NCBI GenBank assembly: GCA_900544225.1
Contig: UQUD01000034.1
Location: 1-19,745, forward strand
DNA: 19,745 bases
From: an uncultured Collinsella sp.
GTDB lineage: Bacteria; Actinomycetota; Coriobacteriia; Coriobacteriales; Coriobacteriaceae
Reading direction: 5' to 3'
Under the pieces are notes generated by a model, which ran no database searches, had not been told where the DNA came from, and saw only the letters and a list, made by a program, of their open reading frames with translations. Position numbers and translations under genes: made by a program. Each line of letters begins with the position of its first letter. Positions within the stretch are counted from its first letter, which is position 1. Below, piece after piece: positions 1 through 8,269 of this stretch.

Positions 1-680
1 AGCCGACGCCTGCGCCGATGCCACGGCCGACGCCTGCGCCAATGCCGCAGCCCGCGCCGCAACCCATGGCGAATGCTGCAGCTACTCCCGCGGCTCCCGC
101 GCTTACGCTTGCCGATCCAGTAATGGGTGAGCAGCTTCGTCTCACGGACGCTGCCGTGCTTGGACGCAACGCGTTTCCTTCTATGGCTTCGAACTTTGCC
201 ATGTCCCGGCAGCATGCCAGCGTTCGTTTTGAGCGGGGCACATGGATGGTTGCCGATGAGGGGTCCAATAACGGAACGGCTCTTATGCGTGGCGGCCAGA
301 TCCTCAACTTGGTTCCCGGCGTGGCCCAGCCGATTCATACCGGCGATACGCTACTCATTCCGGCTGCGTCTGGCGAGTTTGCCCAATTGCGTCTGACGGT
401 TACTGTGGAGGAACCGCCTGCGGCGCAACCCGTGCAGACCCAGGCTTGGTCTGCGCCTCAGCCCGCGTCTGCTGCGGCACCGGTTGTTTCTGCTGCTGGT
501 GAGTCTGCGGGTGTCGAGGGCTGGTTTGTCGAGTGCCCCGAGTGCGGTCGTTTGCATCTCGTTGCTGATGAGCGCGCAAAGGTTGGGGATGGCTGTGAGG
601 AATGCGGTTGCTCGCTTGCACGTACCTCGGCCGTGTACCGTACACTCGATCCGGGCGAGGATTACGCCGATGTTCGTTAG
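1..680 (+). CDS. FHA-domain protein with C-terminal zinc ribbon (5' partial)
   Basis: FHA domains bind phosphothreonine peptides, so this protein is probably the reader of the kinase encoded four genes downstream. The frame is open to the left edge, so the true start lies outside; numbering here uses the ATG at 18. Residues 1-30 are Pro/Ala-rich and repetitive. The FHA domain covers about 35-130 and keeps the canonical residues: G49-R50, S63-R64-Q65-H66 and N85-G86-T87. A Pro/Ala linker follows, then a C-terminal CPEC (173-176) and CEEC (193-196) pair that should bind one zinc ion. The stop overlaps the start of the next gene by 11 bases, which implies translational coupling. No transmembrane segment is visible. 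The FHA assignment is firm; the partner is inferred from operon context. Confidence 0.9.
   Translation, partial: PTPAPMPRPTPAPMPQPAPQPMANAAATPAAPALTLADPVMGEQLRLTDAAVLGRNAFPSMASNFAMSRQHASVRFERGTWMVADEGSNNGTALMRGGQILNLVPGVAQPIHTGDTLLIPAASGEFAQLRLTVTVEEPPAAQPVQTQAWSAPQPASAAAPVVSAAGESAGVEGWFVECPECGRLHLVADERAKVGDGCEECGCSLARTSAVYRTLDPGEDYADVR
3..50 (+). repeat. Tandem 24-base repeat coding for a Pro-rich linker
   Basis: Two near-identical 24-base units (3-26 and 27-50) encode P-T-P-A-P-M-P-R and P-T-P-A-P-M-P-Q, and a degenerate Pro-rich stretch follows. The array probably continues to the left of the window. It forms the flexible linker ahead of the FHA domain. Confidence 0.7.
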
Positions 681-1266
681 CCATGTGCTTGCCCCCGTCG
701 TCTCGCTGGGTCCGGGAGAACGTATTGTTGTCTGGACCGCTGGTTGTTCAAAGCGTTGTGCCGGATGTATTTCGCCCCAATGGCGCAGCCAGTCGCCCGA
801 TCAAGATGTCGATGTTGATGAGCTTGCGCAGATGTTGCTCGATACCGCGCGCGAGCACGGCGTACATCGGCTGACGGTTTCGGGTGGAGATCCGCTCGAG
901 CAGGCATCAGAGCTCGTGAAGCTACTGGCAACGATCCGCTGCGCTTACGATGACATTCTCGTTTACACCGGATTTACGCTCGAAGAGTTGCCGCAGGTGA
1001 TCGGTGCGGATACGTGGGAGACGCTTAAGTCTCTTATCGATGTGCTGATTGACGGTCCGTACGTAGACGAGCTCAACGTACCCGATTGTGCGCTGCGCGG
1101 CTCGACTAACCAGCGCGTAATCTACCTGAGCGACCGCCCACACGATGATTACGACCAGTATCTTCAACAGCCTCGTCAGCTTCAAAACTATGTCCAGGAC
1201 GGCACGGTTATCACCGTTGGTATTGCCGACCGTTACCACCATGATTTTTCTGCCAAGGAGGTATAA
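670..1266 (+). CDS. Radical SAM protein of the NrdG/4Fe-4S activase type
   Basis: This 198-residue protein carries the radical SAM cluster motif C26-x3-C30-x2-C33 and a GGDP motif at 72-75 that fits the SAM-binding glycine strand. The family includes NrdG, which installs a glycyl radical on anaerobic ribonucleotide reductase, and the length is typical of those small activases. No NrdD or other glycyl-radical enzyme is nearby. Its substrate is therefore unknown and may be a protein of this operon. I chose the ATG at 670 because a GAGG at 657-660 precedes it and the conserved fold begins right after it. An upstream extension of the frame to 484 would lie entirely inside the FHA gene. The next gene starts 3 bases after the stop. 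The fold is confident; the role is not. Confidence 0.87.
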   Translation: MFVSHVLAPVVSLGPGERIVVWTAGCSKRCAGCISPQWRSQSPDQDVDVDELAQMLLDTAREHGVHRLTVSGGDPLEQASELVKLLATIRCAYDDILVYTGFTLEELPQVIGADTWETLKSLIDVLIDGPYVDELNVPDCALRGSTNQRVIYLSDRPHDDYDQYLQQPRQLQNYVQDGTVITVGIADRYHHDFSAKEV

Positions 1267-1269
1267 CAC

Positions 1270-3225
1270 ATGGCAACTGATTTCGAGCGCCAATCCTGGC
1301 AGCGCGAGATGCTCAACTTTAAAGGAGTGAAGAGCCTCTTTATCCTTGAGGGCAACGTGAACGACAAGTATCCCGATGTGGTCGATGGCGGGCTCCAGTT
1401 TTCGGAGCTTGCCGAGGTCGTGCGCGGCCTTTTTGAAGACGCAAATGGCTCAGTTGAGTACAACGTGGCATATTTCGATCCCATCCAGCTGTTCTCGAGC
1501 AGCATGGGCAACGTCGATTGCAAGCGTCTGGTGTCGCTGGCTCATGACGAGGCTTCCAAGAGCGACGACCGCATGATGGAGGCGAACGCCTGCATTGCCG
1601 ATGGCCGCCAGGCGTATGCCACCGAGCAGTCGAGCCTGCCATCATACGGCGAGGTTATCCGCTCAATGTTGCGCCTTAAATACAACGACAATCCCGATGG
1701 CGGCACCGAGGCTAAGCCGCTTTGCGTGATCGTCAACATGGCGTCGCGCCTGCTTGCCTCCTCGACCGGTCTTATGCCCGACGAGACGCAGTTCTTCCTT
1801 AACCTGTACCTTGGTGCCAGCAAAGCACGCCTTATTAACCGTACTGCCGTCAACACGCTCATTCTGGTAACGGATAACGTGCGCAACCTGCCCGTGTGGT
1901 TTATCGAGGAGAACCCCTTCTTGCGCACCATCACGCTGCCGCATCCCGACCGCGACATGCGCGAAGCCTACATTCAGAGCAAGTTTGGCTTTGGTGAGGC
2001 GCTGTCCGATTCCGATGACCGTGCGGTGCGTCGCTTTATCGATACCACCGACGGCATGAGTGTTAAGGAGCTCGAGGGTCTGCAGCGCATGTATCAGCGC
2101 GATATGCAAAACCCCGATGCTTCCATCGAGGCCATCCTTCCCAAGCTCGTCGACGTCTACAAGTACGGTTTTCGCGAGAACAAATGGCAGCAGATGTTCG
2201 AGAAGCTCGAAGAGGATCCCGAGGCAAAGATCAAACGCCGTGTGAAGGGGCAGGACGAGGCCGTCGAGAAGGCCGTCACCGTGCTCAAGCGCTCCGTCAT
2301 GGGTCTTTCGGGCGCCACCCATTCATCTGGCTCTAAGCCCAAGGGTGTGCTGTTTTTGAGCGGTCCCACCGGTACCGGTAAGACCGAGATCGTTAAGGCC
2401 ATTACGGAGCTTCTCTTTGGCGACGAGCGCAGCATGCTGCGTTTTGATATGTCCGAGTACGGTGCCGAGAACTCCGATCAAAAGCTCTTTGGCGCTCCTC
2501 CGGGATACGTGGGCTATGCCGAGGGCGGTCAGCTGACCAATGCGGTCAAGGCCAATCCGTTCTCGGTGGTTCTTTTCGACGAGATTGAGAAGGCCGCGCC
2601 CAGCATTATGGACAAGTTCCTGCAGATCCTCGAAGATGGCCGCCTGACCGATGGCCAGGGTAATACCGTGTACTTCTCTGAGACGGTCATCTTCTTTACG
2701 AGCAACATCGGCTTTTCCAAGATTGAGATCGATGCGCAGGGCAACGAAGTTCGTAATACCATCGCGCCCAACACGCCCTATGACGAGATTTGCGAGCGCG
2801 TGCGTACCGAGATGGATCGCGAGTTTAAGCCCGAGTTCTTGGGTCGTATCGGCGACAACGTGGTGATCTTCAACTTTATCGACGATGCCGTGGCGCTTCA
2901 GATCCTCAATTCCAAGATTGATGCCGTTAACCGCAACGTGCATAAGGCACAGCCCGATATTACGGTTGAGGCGACCGATGCCGCCCGCGAGCTGCTGCAC
3001 TCCATTGCCATGACGGACGCCGTCAAGGCCAAGGGTGGCCGCGGCATTGGCAACCTGGTAGAGAGCGGTTACCTTAACGGGCTTTCCGATTTTCTGTTTG
3101 AACACCGCGCCGAGTGGCGCGGTCGTCCCGGCATGGTGGCACGCGCCGTGCCGCAGGGCGAGGGCGAGGATGCGCATATCGCATTTGAGCTCGTGCCCGA
3201 ATCGATGGGAGGCGATTGGCGATGA
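1270..3225 (+). CDS. Clp/Hsp100-like AAA+ ATPase with degenerate N-terminal module
   Basis: The 651-residue protein has one intact AAA+ module of the ClpA/ClpB D2 type in its C-terminal half. Walker A is GPTGTGKT (365-372) and Walker B is VVLFDEIEKA, with D437 and E438. GYVGY is the likely substrate-threading pore loop, and LGRIGD and GGRGIGN look like the arginine-finger and sensor-2 regions. Residues 1 to about 310 resemble a second AAA+ fold that has lost Walker A; it keeps sensor-like stretches such as ILVTDN and a helical lid. No Clp N-domain is seen, and I saw no ClpP-binding loop. The SD AAGGAGG at 1255-1261 is strong. It is probably a protein-remodelling ATPase acting on a phosphorylated or FHA-bound partner; that role is inferred. 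Confidence 0.88.
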   Translation: MATDFERQSWQREMLNFKGVKSLFILEGNVNDKYPDVVDGGLQFSELAEVVRGLFEDANGSVEYNVAYFDPIQLFSSSMGNVDCKRLVSLAHDEASKSDDRMMEANACIADGRQAYATEQSSLPSYGEVIRSMLRLKYNDNPDGGTEAKPLCVIVNMASRLLASSTGLMPDETQFFLNLYLGASKARLINRTAVNTLILVTDNVRNLPVWFIEENPFLRTITLPHPDRDMREAYIQSKFGFGEALSDSDDRAVRRFIDTTDGMSVKELEGLQRMYQRDMQNPDASIEAILPKLVDVYKYGFRENKWQQMFEKLEEDPEAKIKRRVKGQDEAVEKAVTVLKRSVMGLSGATHSSGSKPKGVLFLSGPTGTGKTEIVKAITELLFGDERSMLRFDMSEYGAENSDQKLFGAPPGYVGYAEGGQLTNAVKANPFSVVLFDEIEKAAPSIMDKFLQILEDGRLTDGQGNTVYFSETVIFFTSNIGFSKIEIDAQGNEVRNTIAPNTPYDEICERVRTEMDREFKPEFLGRIGDNVVIFNFIDDAVALQILNSKIDAVNRNVHKAQPDITVEATDAARELLHSIAMTDAVKAKGGRGIGNLVESGYLNGLSDFLFEHRAEWRGRPGMVARAVPQGEGEDAHIAFELVPESMGGDWR

Positions 3226-3983
3226 CGAAGTTTATCGCTGCAGCAAAAACTCAAGCGGGAACCAATCACCCCGTCAACGAGGACCGTTTGCTTCTTGACG
3301 GTAATGTCCTTTGCTATGGTCTGGTGGGCGATTGCGAGCGCGAGATGGGCTGCATGGCAGTCTTTGACGGCGTGAGCGAAGGCGGGCACGGAGCGTCCGC
3401 CTCGACGCTCGCCGCTCAGGCGTTTGCACAGGCCATGCGCGTCTTTGATACCGATGCTGTCAACGCGTTGCAGGAGCGCCTACGCATGGCGGGCGAGCGA
3501 GCCGAGAACGATGTTGAGACGTATGCGGCTCGCTATGGACTGTCTGTTGCCGCATCCACGGTTGCCGGCCTCGTGGTTGCTCCTGACGGGCACGGTGCTG
3601 TTTTTAATGCCGGCGATTCTCGCGTGTACCGGCTGCTTGGCGGTGTGCTTGCCGTGCTTAGCTGTGACCACACGCCTGAGCGGCGCGTGGGCGGCGTTGG
3701 CGCTGAATACAGGGATGATGCCGTTTCGCATTGTATTGAGCTCGCGATTGGACTCAATCAGGGCGGTCGCAATCTTGAGGTCAAGACGACTGTGATGCTT
3801 CCGGGCGATCGCTATCTGATCTGTTCCGATGGTATCGATGGACAGATTGCGCAGGAGCGTTTGCAGCAGATGCTTGCGAGCGATTCGACATGTGCGCAGT
3901 TGTGCGAAGAGCTATATGCCGAGGCTCGGGTGAACGGCTCGACGGACGATGCAACGCTGATTGTAATTGAAGTGGGGGAGTAG
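3222..3983 (+). CDS. PP2C-family Ser/Thr protein phosphatase
   Basis: The 253-residue protein shows the PPM/PP2C metal-binding motifs in order: N-E-D at 19-21, V-F-D-G at 47-50, G-D-S-R at 131-134, S-D-G at 202-204 and D-D-A-T at 242-245. The length matches a bare catalytic domain, with no membrane segment. It should dephosphorylate Ser/Thr and so reverse the action of the kinase that starts 2 bases after its stop. The ATG at 3222 overlaps the stop of the AAA+ gene (ATGA), and GGAGG at 3208-3212 sits 9 bases ahead of it. A TTG at 3216 is in frame but too close to that SD. All key acidic residues are present, so it is probably active. Confidence 0.93.
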   Translation: MTKFIAAAKTQAGTNHPVNEDRLLLDGNVLCYGLVGDCEREMGCMAVFDGVSEGGHGASASTLAAQAFAQAMRVFDTDAVNALQERLRMAGERAENDVETYAARYGLSVAASTVAGLVVAPDGHGAVFNAGDSRVYRLLGGVLAVLSCDHTPERRVGGVGAEYRDDAVSHCIELAIGLNQGGRNLEVKTTVMLPGDRYLICSDGIDGQIAQERLQQMLASDSTCAQLCEELYAEARVNGSTDDATLIVIEVGE

Positions 3984-3985
3984 CC

Positions 3986-6900
3986 ATGTCTGATGAGACG
4001 ATTACGGTACACCGAGATGGTGGCAATGGCAACGATGAGACCGTAACGGTGCACCGCGGGAATGCGCCCGTAGGGGGAGAGACGGTTACCGTGAACCGTG
4101 GCGACCAGGCTTCTGCGCTTGGAGAGACCGTGACGGTACGTCGAGCCGACGCTCCGGCATCTGGTGAAACGGTCACCGTCCGCCGCGACGGTACGCCATC
4201 GACAAACGAAACCGTAACGGTGCATCGCCCGATGACTGAATCGAATGGTGAAACAGTAACGGTTGCAAGGTCGTCTGCTGGCGCTTCCGTCGACGGCAAG
4301 ACCGTTACTGTTTCACGCCCTGGTACTTCTGCGGCAGGCGAAACTGTCACGGTGCCGCGCGCTGCGAGCCCCGACGGCCAGACGGTAACTGTCTCGCGCG
4401 GCGCCACGGCCAGTCCCAACGGTGAAACGGTGACCGTTTCTCGTGGGGGCGTATATGGTGCCGCTGCATCTACCTCGCCTTTTGTTGCAGAGGATGCGAC
4501 GGTTGTCTCGAATGACGGGCAGCAGTTTATTATTCATTTGGGACAGGTCATTGGCCATGGCGGTCAATCTAGCATTGTTGCCGCCGAGCGGGTGAGCGAT
4601 GGTCTGGCATGTGTTGCCAAGGTCTTTAAGCCTCTTGTCGGCGCCGAGCGCGCCGCCTATCAAAAGGTGGTAAGCGCTGTAATGGGACTCAATGATCGTC
4701 CCGTGTCTCAAACGCATCTGCTGCCCATCTTTGCCTATCTGCACCAGGCCCTGAGTGCAACCGAGGTGGGGACTGCGGCTCCTCAGCTGTGGGATGTTTC
4801 CATTACACCGCTGGCTACATGCCTTTTTGATCGTCCCCGTAGCAAGAATATGGTTAAGAGCCGCGTTATTCCCGAGCTCAGCCAGGCAATCGAGTTGCTC
4901 CATACCGAGCTTGGCATTGTCCATCGTGACATTAAGCCGCAGAACGTCTACCTGTACGACAAGCAGATCGTGCTGGGAGATTATGGCTCCGCCCGCTCGC
5001 TTGCCGGGTTTGACAGTCGACTGACGAACACCATGACGCGCTCCGATGGCTATACGCCTGGTCGCGGCGGCATGGTCGACCCTCGTAACGACTGGTATTC
5101 GTTTGGCTATACAATCTGGACGCTCTACGAAAACAATGTCCACCCGCTGCAGGAGTTCATAGACGACAATACGCTTTCCGACCGTCAAGAGACGGGTGAG
5201 CCTGCGGATTTTAACCATCCAGATGATGCAACCCTGGGAAACCTCCTCAAGGGTTTGACGTTTGAGCTGTCGGGCGAGCGTTTTGGCTACGAAGAAGTCA
5301 AAGACTGGATGGCCGATCCTGACCACTTCTATCGTAAGCTTCCCACCATGGACGCCGGCAGTGCTCGTAAGCCATATGAGTTTGCGGGCAAGCAGTATAG
5401 CGATCCGGTGTTGCTCGCTCGAGCGCTGTCCTCCAATTGGGACGAGGCAAAACTTCGCATGAGCCAACAGCAGCTCGAAAACCTGATGGGCGACTGGGGT
5501 GAAAATGACCTGCAGACTAGGATTCACCAGTTAGTCGAAGAGGATATCCAGACAGCGTCCAATCCCGACCTGGCGCTCGCTTGCGTAATCTATGAGATGT
5601 CCAACGGCAAGATTATGTCGTGGCGCGGCGAGGATGTCTCGCTGACTAATGCACCCGATGCTTTGCCGGCGCGTATTGCATCGATGGCTGTGGATACAAT
5701 TGATCGCTATGCTCGGCAGTCAGGCCTTGATGGCACAAATTCATCTGGCGTGTTGCCCTCTGGATTCCTCTCGCTCGTCTTATCTCGAGAAGCAAATGCC
5801 GACAGTCAAAGGGTTCGTTTGGCCTCCGATATTCACAGCCTTGAGCTTCTTGCTCGTCAATCGGACGACCCGCATTTTGCAGCCTGCCTTTTTAAGGGCT
5901 TGTTGACGTCCGGTGAAAACAAACATGCTATGGCCCAGGGTGCGCTTAAGTCGGTATTACGGCAACCCTCTGCATTCTTTGGCGTCTGCTCGTCTTCTCG
6001 ATCGCTCGATGAGTTTTTGCTCTATTTTGCCGGCGATGTTGATATGTCGGCAATCATCGCTGCTCGCGATGGGGCAAATGCCGAGGGCGGCATAGACACC
6101 GACGTTGTCCTTGTCTTTATGGATAAGGTCGCCGACGATAAGGCCGCCGTGCGCTCGTTTTATCGAAAGTATGGAAACTATGCTGCTTGGATTTGGCTCT
6201 CTGGCCATACCGACTTATATGAAACGATGCAGGGTTCGACAGGCGAAGCTGCAGTCATCGCGCTTCGTGGGCTTAATCCGGCAATGGATGCGCCCGTCTC
6301 GACACTTGTTGAGTTGGGCAGCAACGCCCGTCTTGAGGGCATTAAACTTCGAGGCGACATGGAATCTACGCCAGTTCCATATATTCTGGGCTGGGAACTT
6401 GATGAACGTTTTGGAACGCGCCCCATCGCGATGGGATCTCTGTTCTGTGCCCAGGTAAAGAATGATGTCGTGCCACGTGGATACGTTTCTGACCTCTTGA
6501 CCTCTTGTGAGGACCATGGCGTGCTTGACGTCCTTGAGATTAGGCTTTTGGCGGATGTCGAGAGCCTACCGTCCGCGGCATATTCACAATATTTGGATGA
6601 CGCTCGCGGAGTTGCCGATGGAAAGCTGAAGGCGGCTATCGAAACGGACACGCGTGAATACGGTGTCGTCAAGGGCATCGCTGACAGCGATGCTCAGATT
6701 GCTGCTGTAAAGAAGGAGCAGCGGAACGTTCTCATTACTACCATCGCCGTTGCGCTTCTCTATCTCCTTATTATTAAGTGTGCCCGCGGCGCATTCGGTC
6801 AGCTTATCGTTTCACTTGGAACGTTTGGCCCTCTCGTTGTCGTCTTCTTGGTGCTGGCATTCTTGGGCTGTTTCGGCTTCCTTGCACTCAACGTGCTCCG

Positions 6901-8152
6901 TTCTTTTTCTGCCGTTGATCGTGTCTCGGGTCTCGAAGATGCTCTGGATTCAAACGCTGCTGCCTTAGAGGGCTATTTGGTCAAGTTGGTCGATTTCGAC
7001 GGACGTAATGACAAAATTACTGAAATTCTGTCAGTTCAGTCGGGAGATGCCCCATTGACCGATGCACGTAAGCCGCTGTTCTCGACAGGGCGTCATTCCG
7101 TGTCGTTTTATACCGATCCCGAAGTCATGGATCGATTCGGACGTCTTGCTGGCAGATTGGTGCTCATCACGGCACTCATCGTTAGCGCGTTTGGCTTTAT
7201 GGGGTCAATGTATGTCGATGGCGATGTGTATGCGAGGGTTGAAGTCTTAATCGCGGTTTGCTTCGGTTTGATGATCGTATTGATCGTGTTTGGCGAGGAT
7301 GCACATCCGGGCAGTGCTCAAGCGCTGCGTTCGTGGCTTTACATGTGGATACCTCCGATACTCATTGAGTTTTTACTTTCGGGGGTTGTCTCGTTTGCCA
7401 ACTTCCTGAGCCTTTTCGGTTTCATTTTCCTCTTGCTTGCTTTTGTAATTAGCGTTATTGCATTCGTGTTTTTCCGTGGTTTGGAAAAATGGGATGATCT
7501 CCAATCGCGGAAAAAGCAGTCGCCGATTGCCCAGCCGATTGCCGCCCAGCAGAACGTTTCTAAACAAGACAGCATTCCGCAGAATGGCGTCCAGAATTCC
7601 AGCACTGGAATGAAGGCGGATAACGAGGCGCCTGTTAGTCATGTTTATGTTTCTGGCAGTGCTGCGTCTGTTGGGCGTGCGGGCAGTGCTCCTGCTGCGA
7701 AAAAAGAATCAGCGAATGCTAAGAAGTCCGCTTCTGGAGTGAAAGGCAAAAAGGAACCGAACGCTTCCGGATATGGCGTCTATGATGGGGTGCCTTGCCG
7801 TATCGACATCTATGCTAACTACATCAAGATTACTCAAACTTCGTATTATTTTCATAAAAGCGCGAATTATAGCATGTGGCACGATTTGACTTCATTTGAA
7901 GTGAATGTTGAAACGGGGTATTCGTCTGAGTTGGATAAGGCATTCGATAGATCTTATGTGATAAATACAATCAACATACCAGCAAATGCGCTTACGGATT
8001 GGTCTGGCACCTCTTTCTTCGGGAAACCTGAATTCACATTTAATCGAAAAAATCGCGAACTGCACACTCGTGAGCAGCATACAATCAAGGTTTTTTCACC
8101 GGGTTTTGACGAGGTGCTCGATGATTTTGCTAACTCTCATTTCCATTACTGA
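3986..8152 (+). CDS. Large membrane Ser/Thr kinase with ETVTVxR repeat array
   Basis: This 1388-residue protein has several parts. Residues 1-155 are a low-complexity array of eleven E-T-V-T-V-x-R motifs. A Hanks-type kinase domain follows at about 180-460: a glycine loop GHGG at 190-193, K212 in C-V-A-K, the catalytic loop H313-R-D-I-K-P-Q-N, D332-Y-G in place of DFG, and D-W-Y-S-F-G. Residues 460-910 are a helical region I do not recognise. About six membrane segments lie at 915-970 and 1057-1163. A Lys/Ser/Ala-rich linker leads to a C-terminal domain (1262-1388) that is repeated in the next gene. Catalytic residues are intact, so it is probably active and likely phosphorylates its own repeats. 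Start: ATG after GGGGGAG. The C-terminal coding part has markedly lower GC than the kinase part. Confidence 0.92.
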   Translation: MSDETITVHRDGGNGNDETVTVHRGNAPVGGETVTVNRGDQASALGETVTVRRADAPASGETVTVRRDGTPSTNETVTVHRPMTESNGETVTVARSSAGASVDGKTVTVSRPGTSAAGETVTVPRAASPDGQTVTVSRGATASPNGETVTVSRGGVYGAAASTSPFVAEDATVVSNDGQQFIIHLGQVIGHGGQSSIVAAERVSDGLACVAKVFKPLVGAERAAYQKVVSAVMGLNDRPVSQTHLLPIFAYLHQALSATEVGTAAPQLWDVSITPLATCLFDRPRSKNMVKSRVIPELSQAIELLHTELGIVHRDIKPQNVYLYDKQIVLGDYGSARSLAGFDSRLTNTMTRSDGYTPGRGGMVDPRNDWYSFGYTIWTLYENNVHPLQEFIDDNTLSDRQETGEPADFNHPDDATLGNLLKGLTFELSGERFGYEEVKDWMADPDHFYRKLPTMDAGSARKPYEFAGKQYSDPVLLARALSSNWDEAKLRMSQQQLENLMGDWGENDLQTRIHQLVEEDIQTASNPDLALACVIYEMSNGKIMSWRGEDVSLTNAPDALPARIASMAVDTIDRYARQSGLDGTNSSGVLPSGFLSLVLSREANADSQRVRLASDIHSLELLARQSDDPHFAACLFKGLLTSGENKHAMAQGALKSVLRQPSAFFGVCSSSRSLDEFLLYFAGDVDMSAIIAARDGANAEGGIDTDVVLVFMDKVADDKAAVRSFYRKYGNYAAWIWLSGHTDLYETMQGSTGEAAVIALRGLNPAMDAPVSTLVELGSNARLEGIKLRGDMESTPVPYILGWELDERFGTRPIAMGSLFCAQVKNDVVPRGYVSDLLTSCEDHGVLDVLEIRLLADVESLPSAAYSQYLDDARGVADGKLKAAIETDTREYGVVKGIADSDAQIAAVKKEQRNVLITTIAVALLYLLIIKCARGAFGQLIVSLGTFGPLVVVFLVLAFLGCFGFLALNVLRSFSAVDRVSGLEDALDSNAAALEGYLVKLVDFDGRNDKITEILSVQSGDAPLTDARKPLFSTGRHSVSFYTDPEVMDRFGRLAGRLVLITALIVSAFGFMGSMYVDGDVYARVEVLIAVCFGLMIVLIVFGEDAHPGSAQALRSWLYMWIPPILIEFLLSGVVSFANFLSLFGFIFLLLAFVISVIAFVFFRGLEKWDDLQSRKKQSPIAQPIAAQQNVSKQDSIPQNGVQNSSTGMKADNEAPVSHVYVSGSAASVGRAGSAPAAKKESANAKKSASGVKGKKEPNASGYGVYDGVPCRIDIYANYIKITQTSYYFHKSANYSMWHDLTSFEVNVETGYSSELDKAFDRSYVINTINIPANALTDWSGTSFFGKPEFTFNRKNRELHTREQHTIKVFSPGFDEVLDDFANSHFHY
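3995..4444 (+). repeat. Eleven-copy ETVTVxR phosphosite-like array in the kinase N-terminus
   Basis: Eleven units of [EKQ]-T-[VI]-T-V-x-R recur every 12 to 17 residues across residues 4-153. The variable x is H, H, N, R, R, H, A, S, P, S, S in order. The spacers are Gly/Ser/Ala/Asp-rich and differ from copy to copy. The DNA units diverge at third codon positions (for example acggtaac, accgtaac, acggtgac), so selection appears to hold the peptide rather than the DNA. Confidence 0.9.
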
Positions 8153-8173
8153 TGAGGGCAGAGGGTAACACTC

Positions 8174-8269
8174 ATGCGTCCGTTGGGGAGGGCCCCGATT
8201 GGCGAGACGATAGTTTGGATGAATTATGCCGACGTTAAACTTGGGAAATATGTTTGGAAGCTCCGGTAA
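8174..8269 (+). CDS. Possible 31-residue small ORF or relic start
   Basis: An ATG at 8174 follows a good SD-like AGAGGG (8160-8165) with 8-base spacing, in the gap between the kinase and the next protein. It encodes a 31-residue peptide containing I-G-E-T-I-V, which is close to the kinase repeat motif, and it overlaps the start of the next gene in another frame. It could be a translational-coupling leader or the old start of the next gene after a frameshift. There is no independent evidence that it is translated. Confidence 0.25.
   Translation: MRPLGRAPIGETIVWMNYADVKLGKYVWKLR

Noticed and set aside
484..669. Upstream extension of the radical SAM frame
   Set aside because: It lies within the FHA gene, has no ribosome site and no family similarity. 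The ATG at 670 has an SD and begins the conserved domain.
1664..1675. ATGTTGCGCCTT inside the AAA+ gene as another operator
   Set aside because: Only the left half matches. It lies inside a coding region and has no palindromic right half.
2323..3177. 284-residue open frame on the - strand
   Set aside because: It is antisense to the AAA+ core with its Walker motifs.
4313..5527. 404-residue open frame on the - strand
   Set aside because: It is antisense to the kinase domain and its repeat array, which carry clear catalytic motifs on the + strand.
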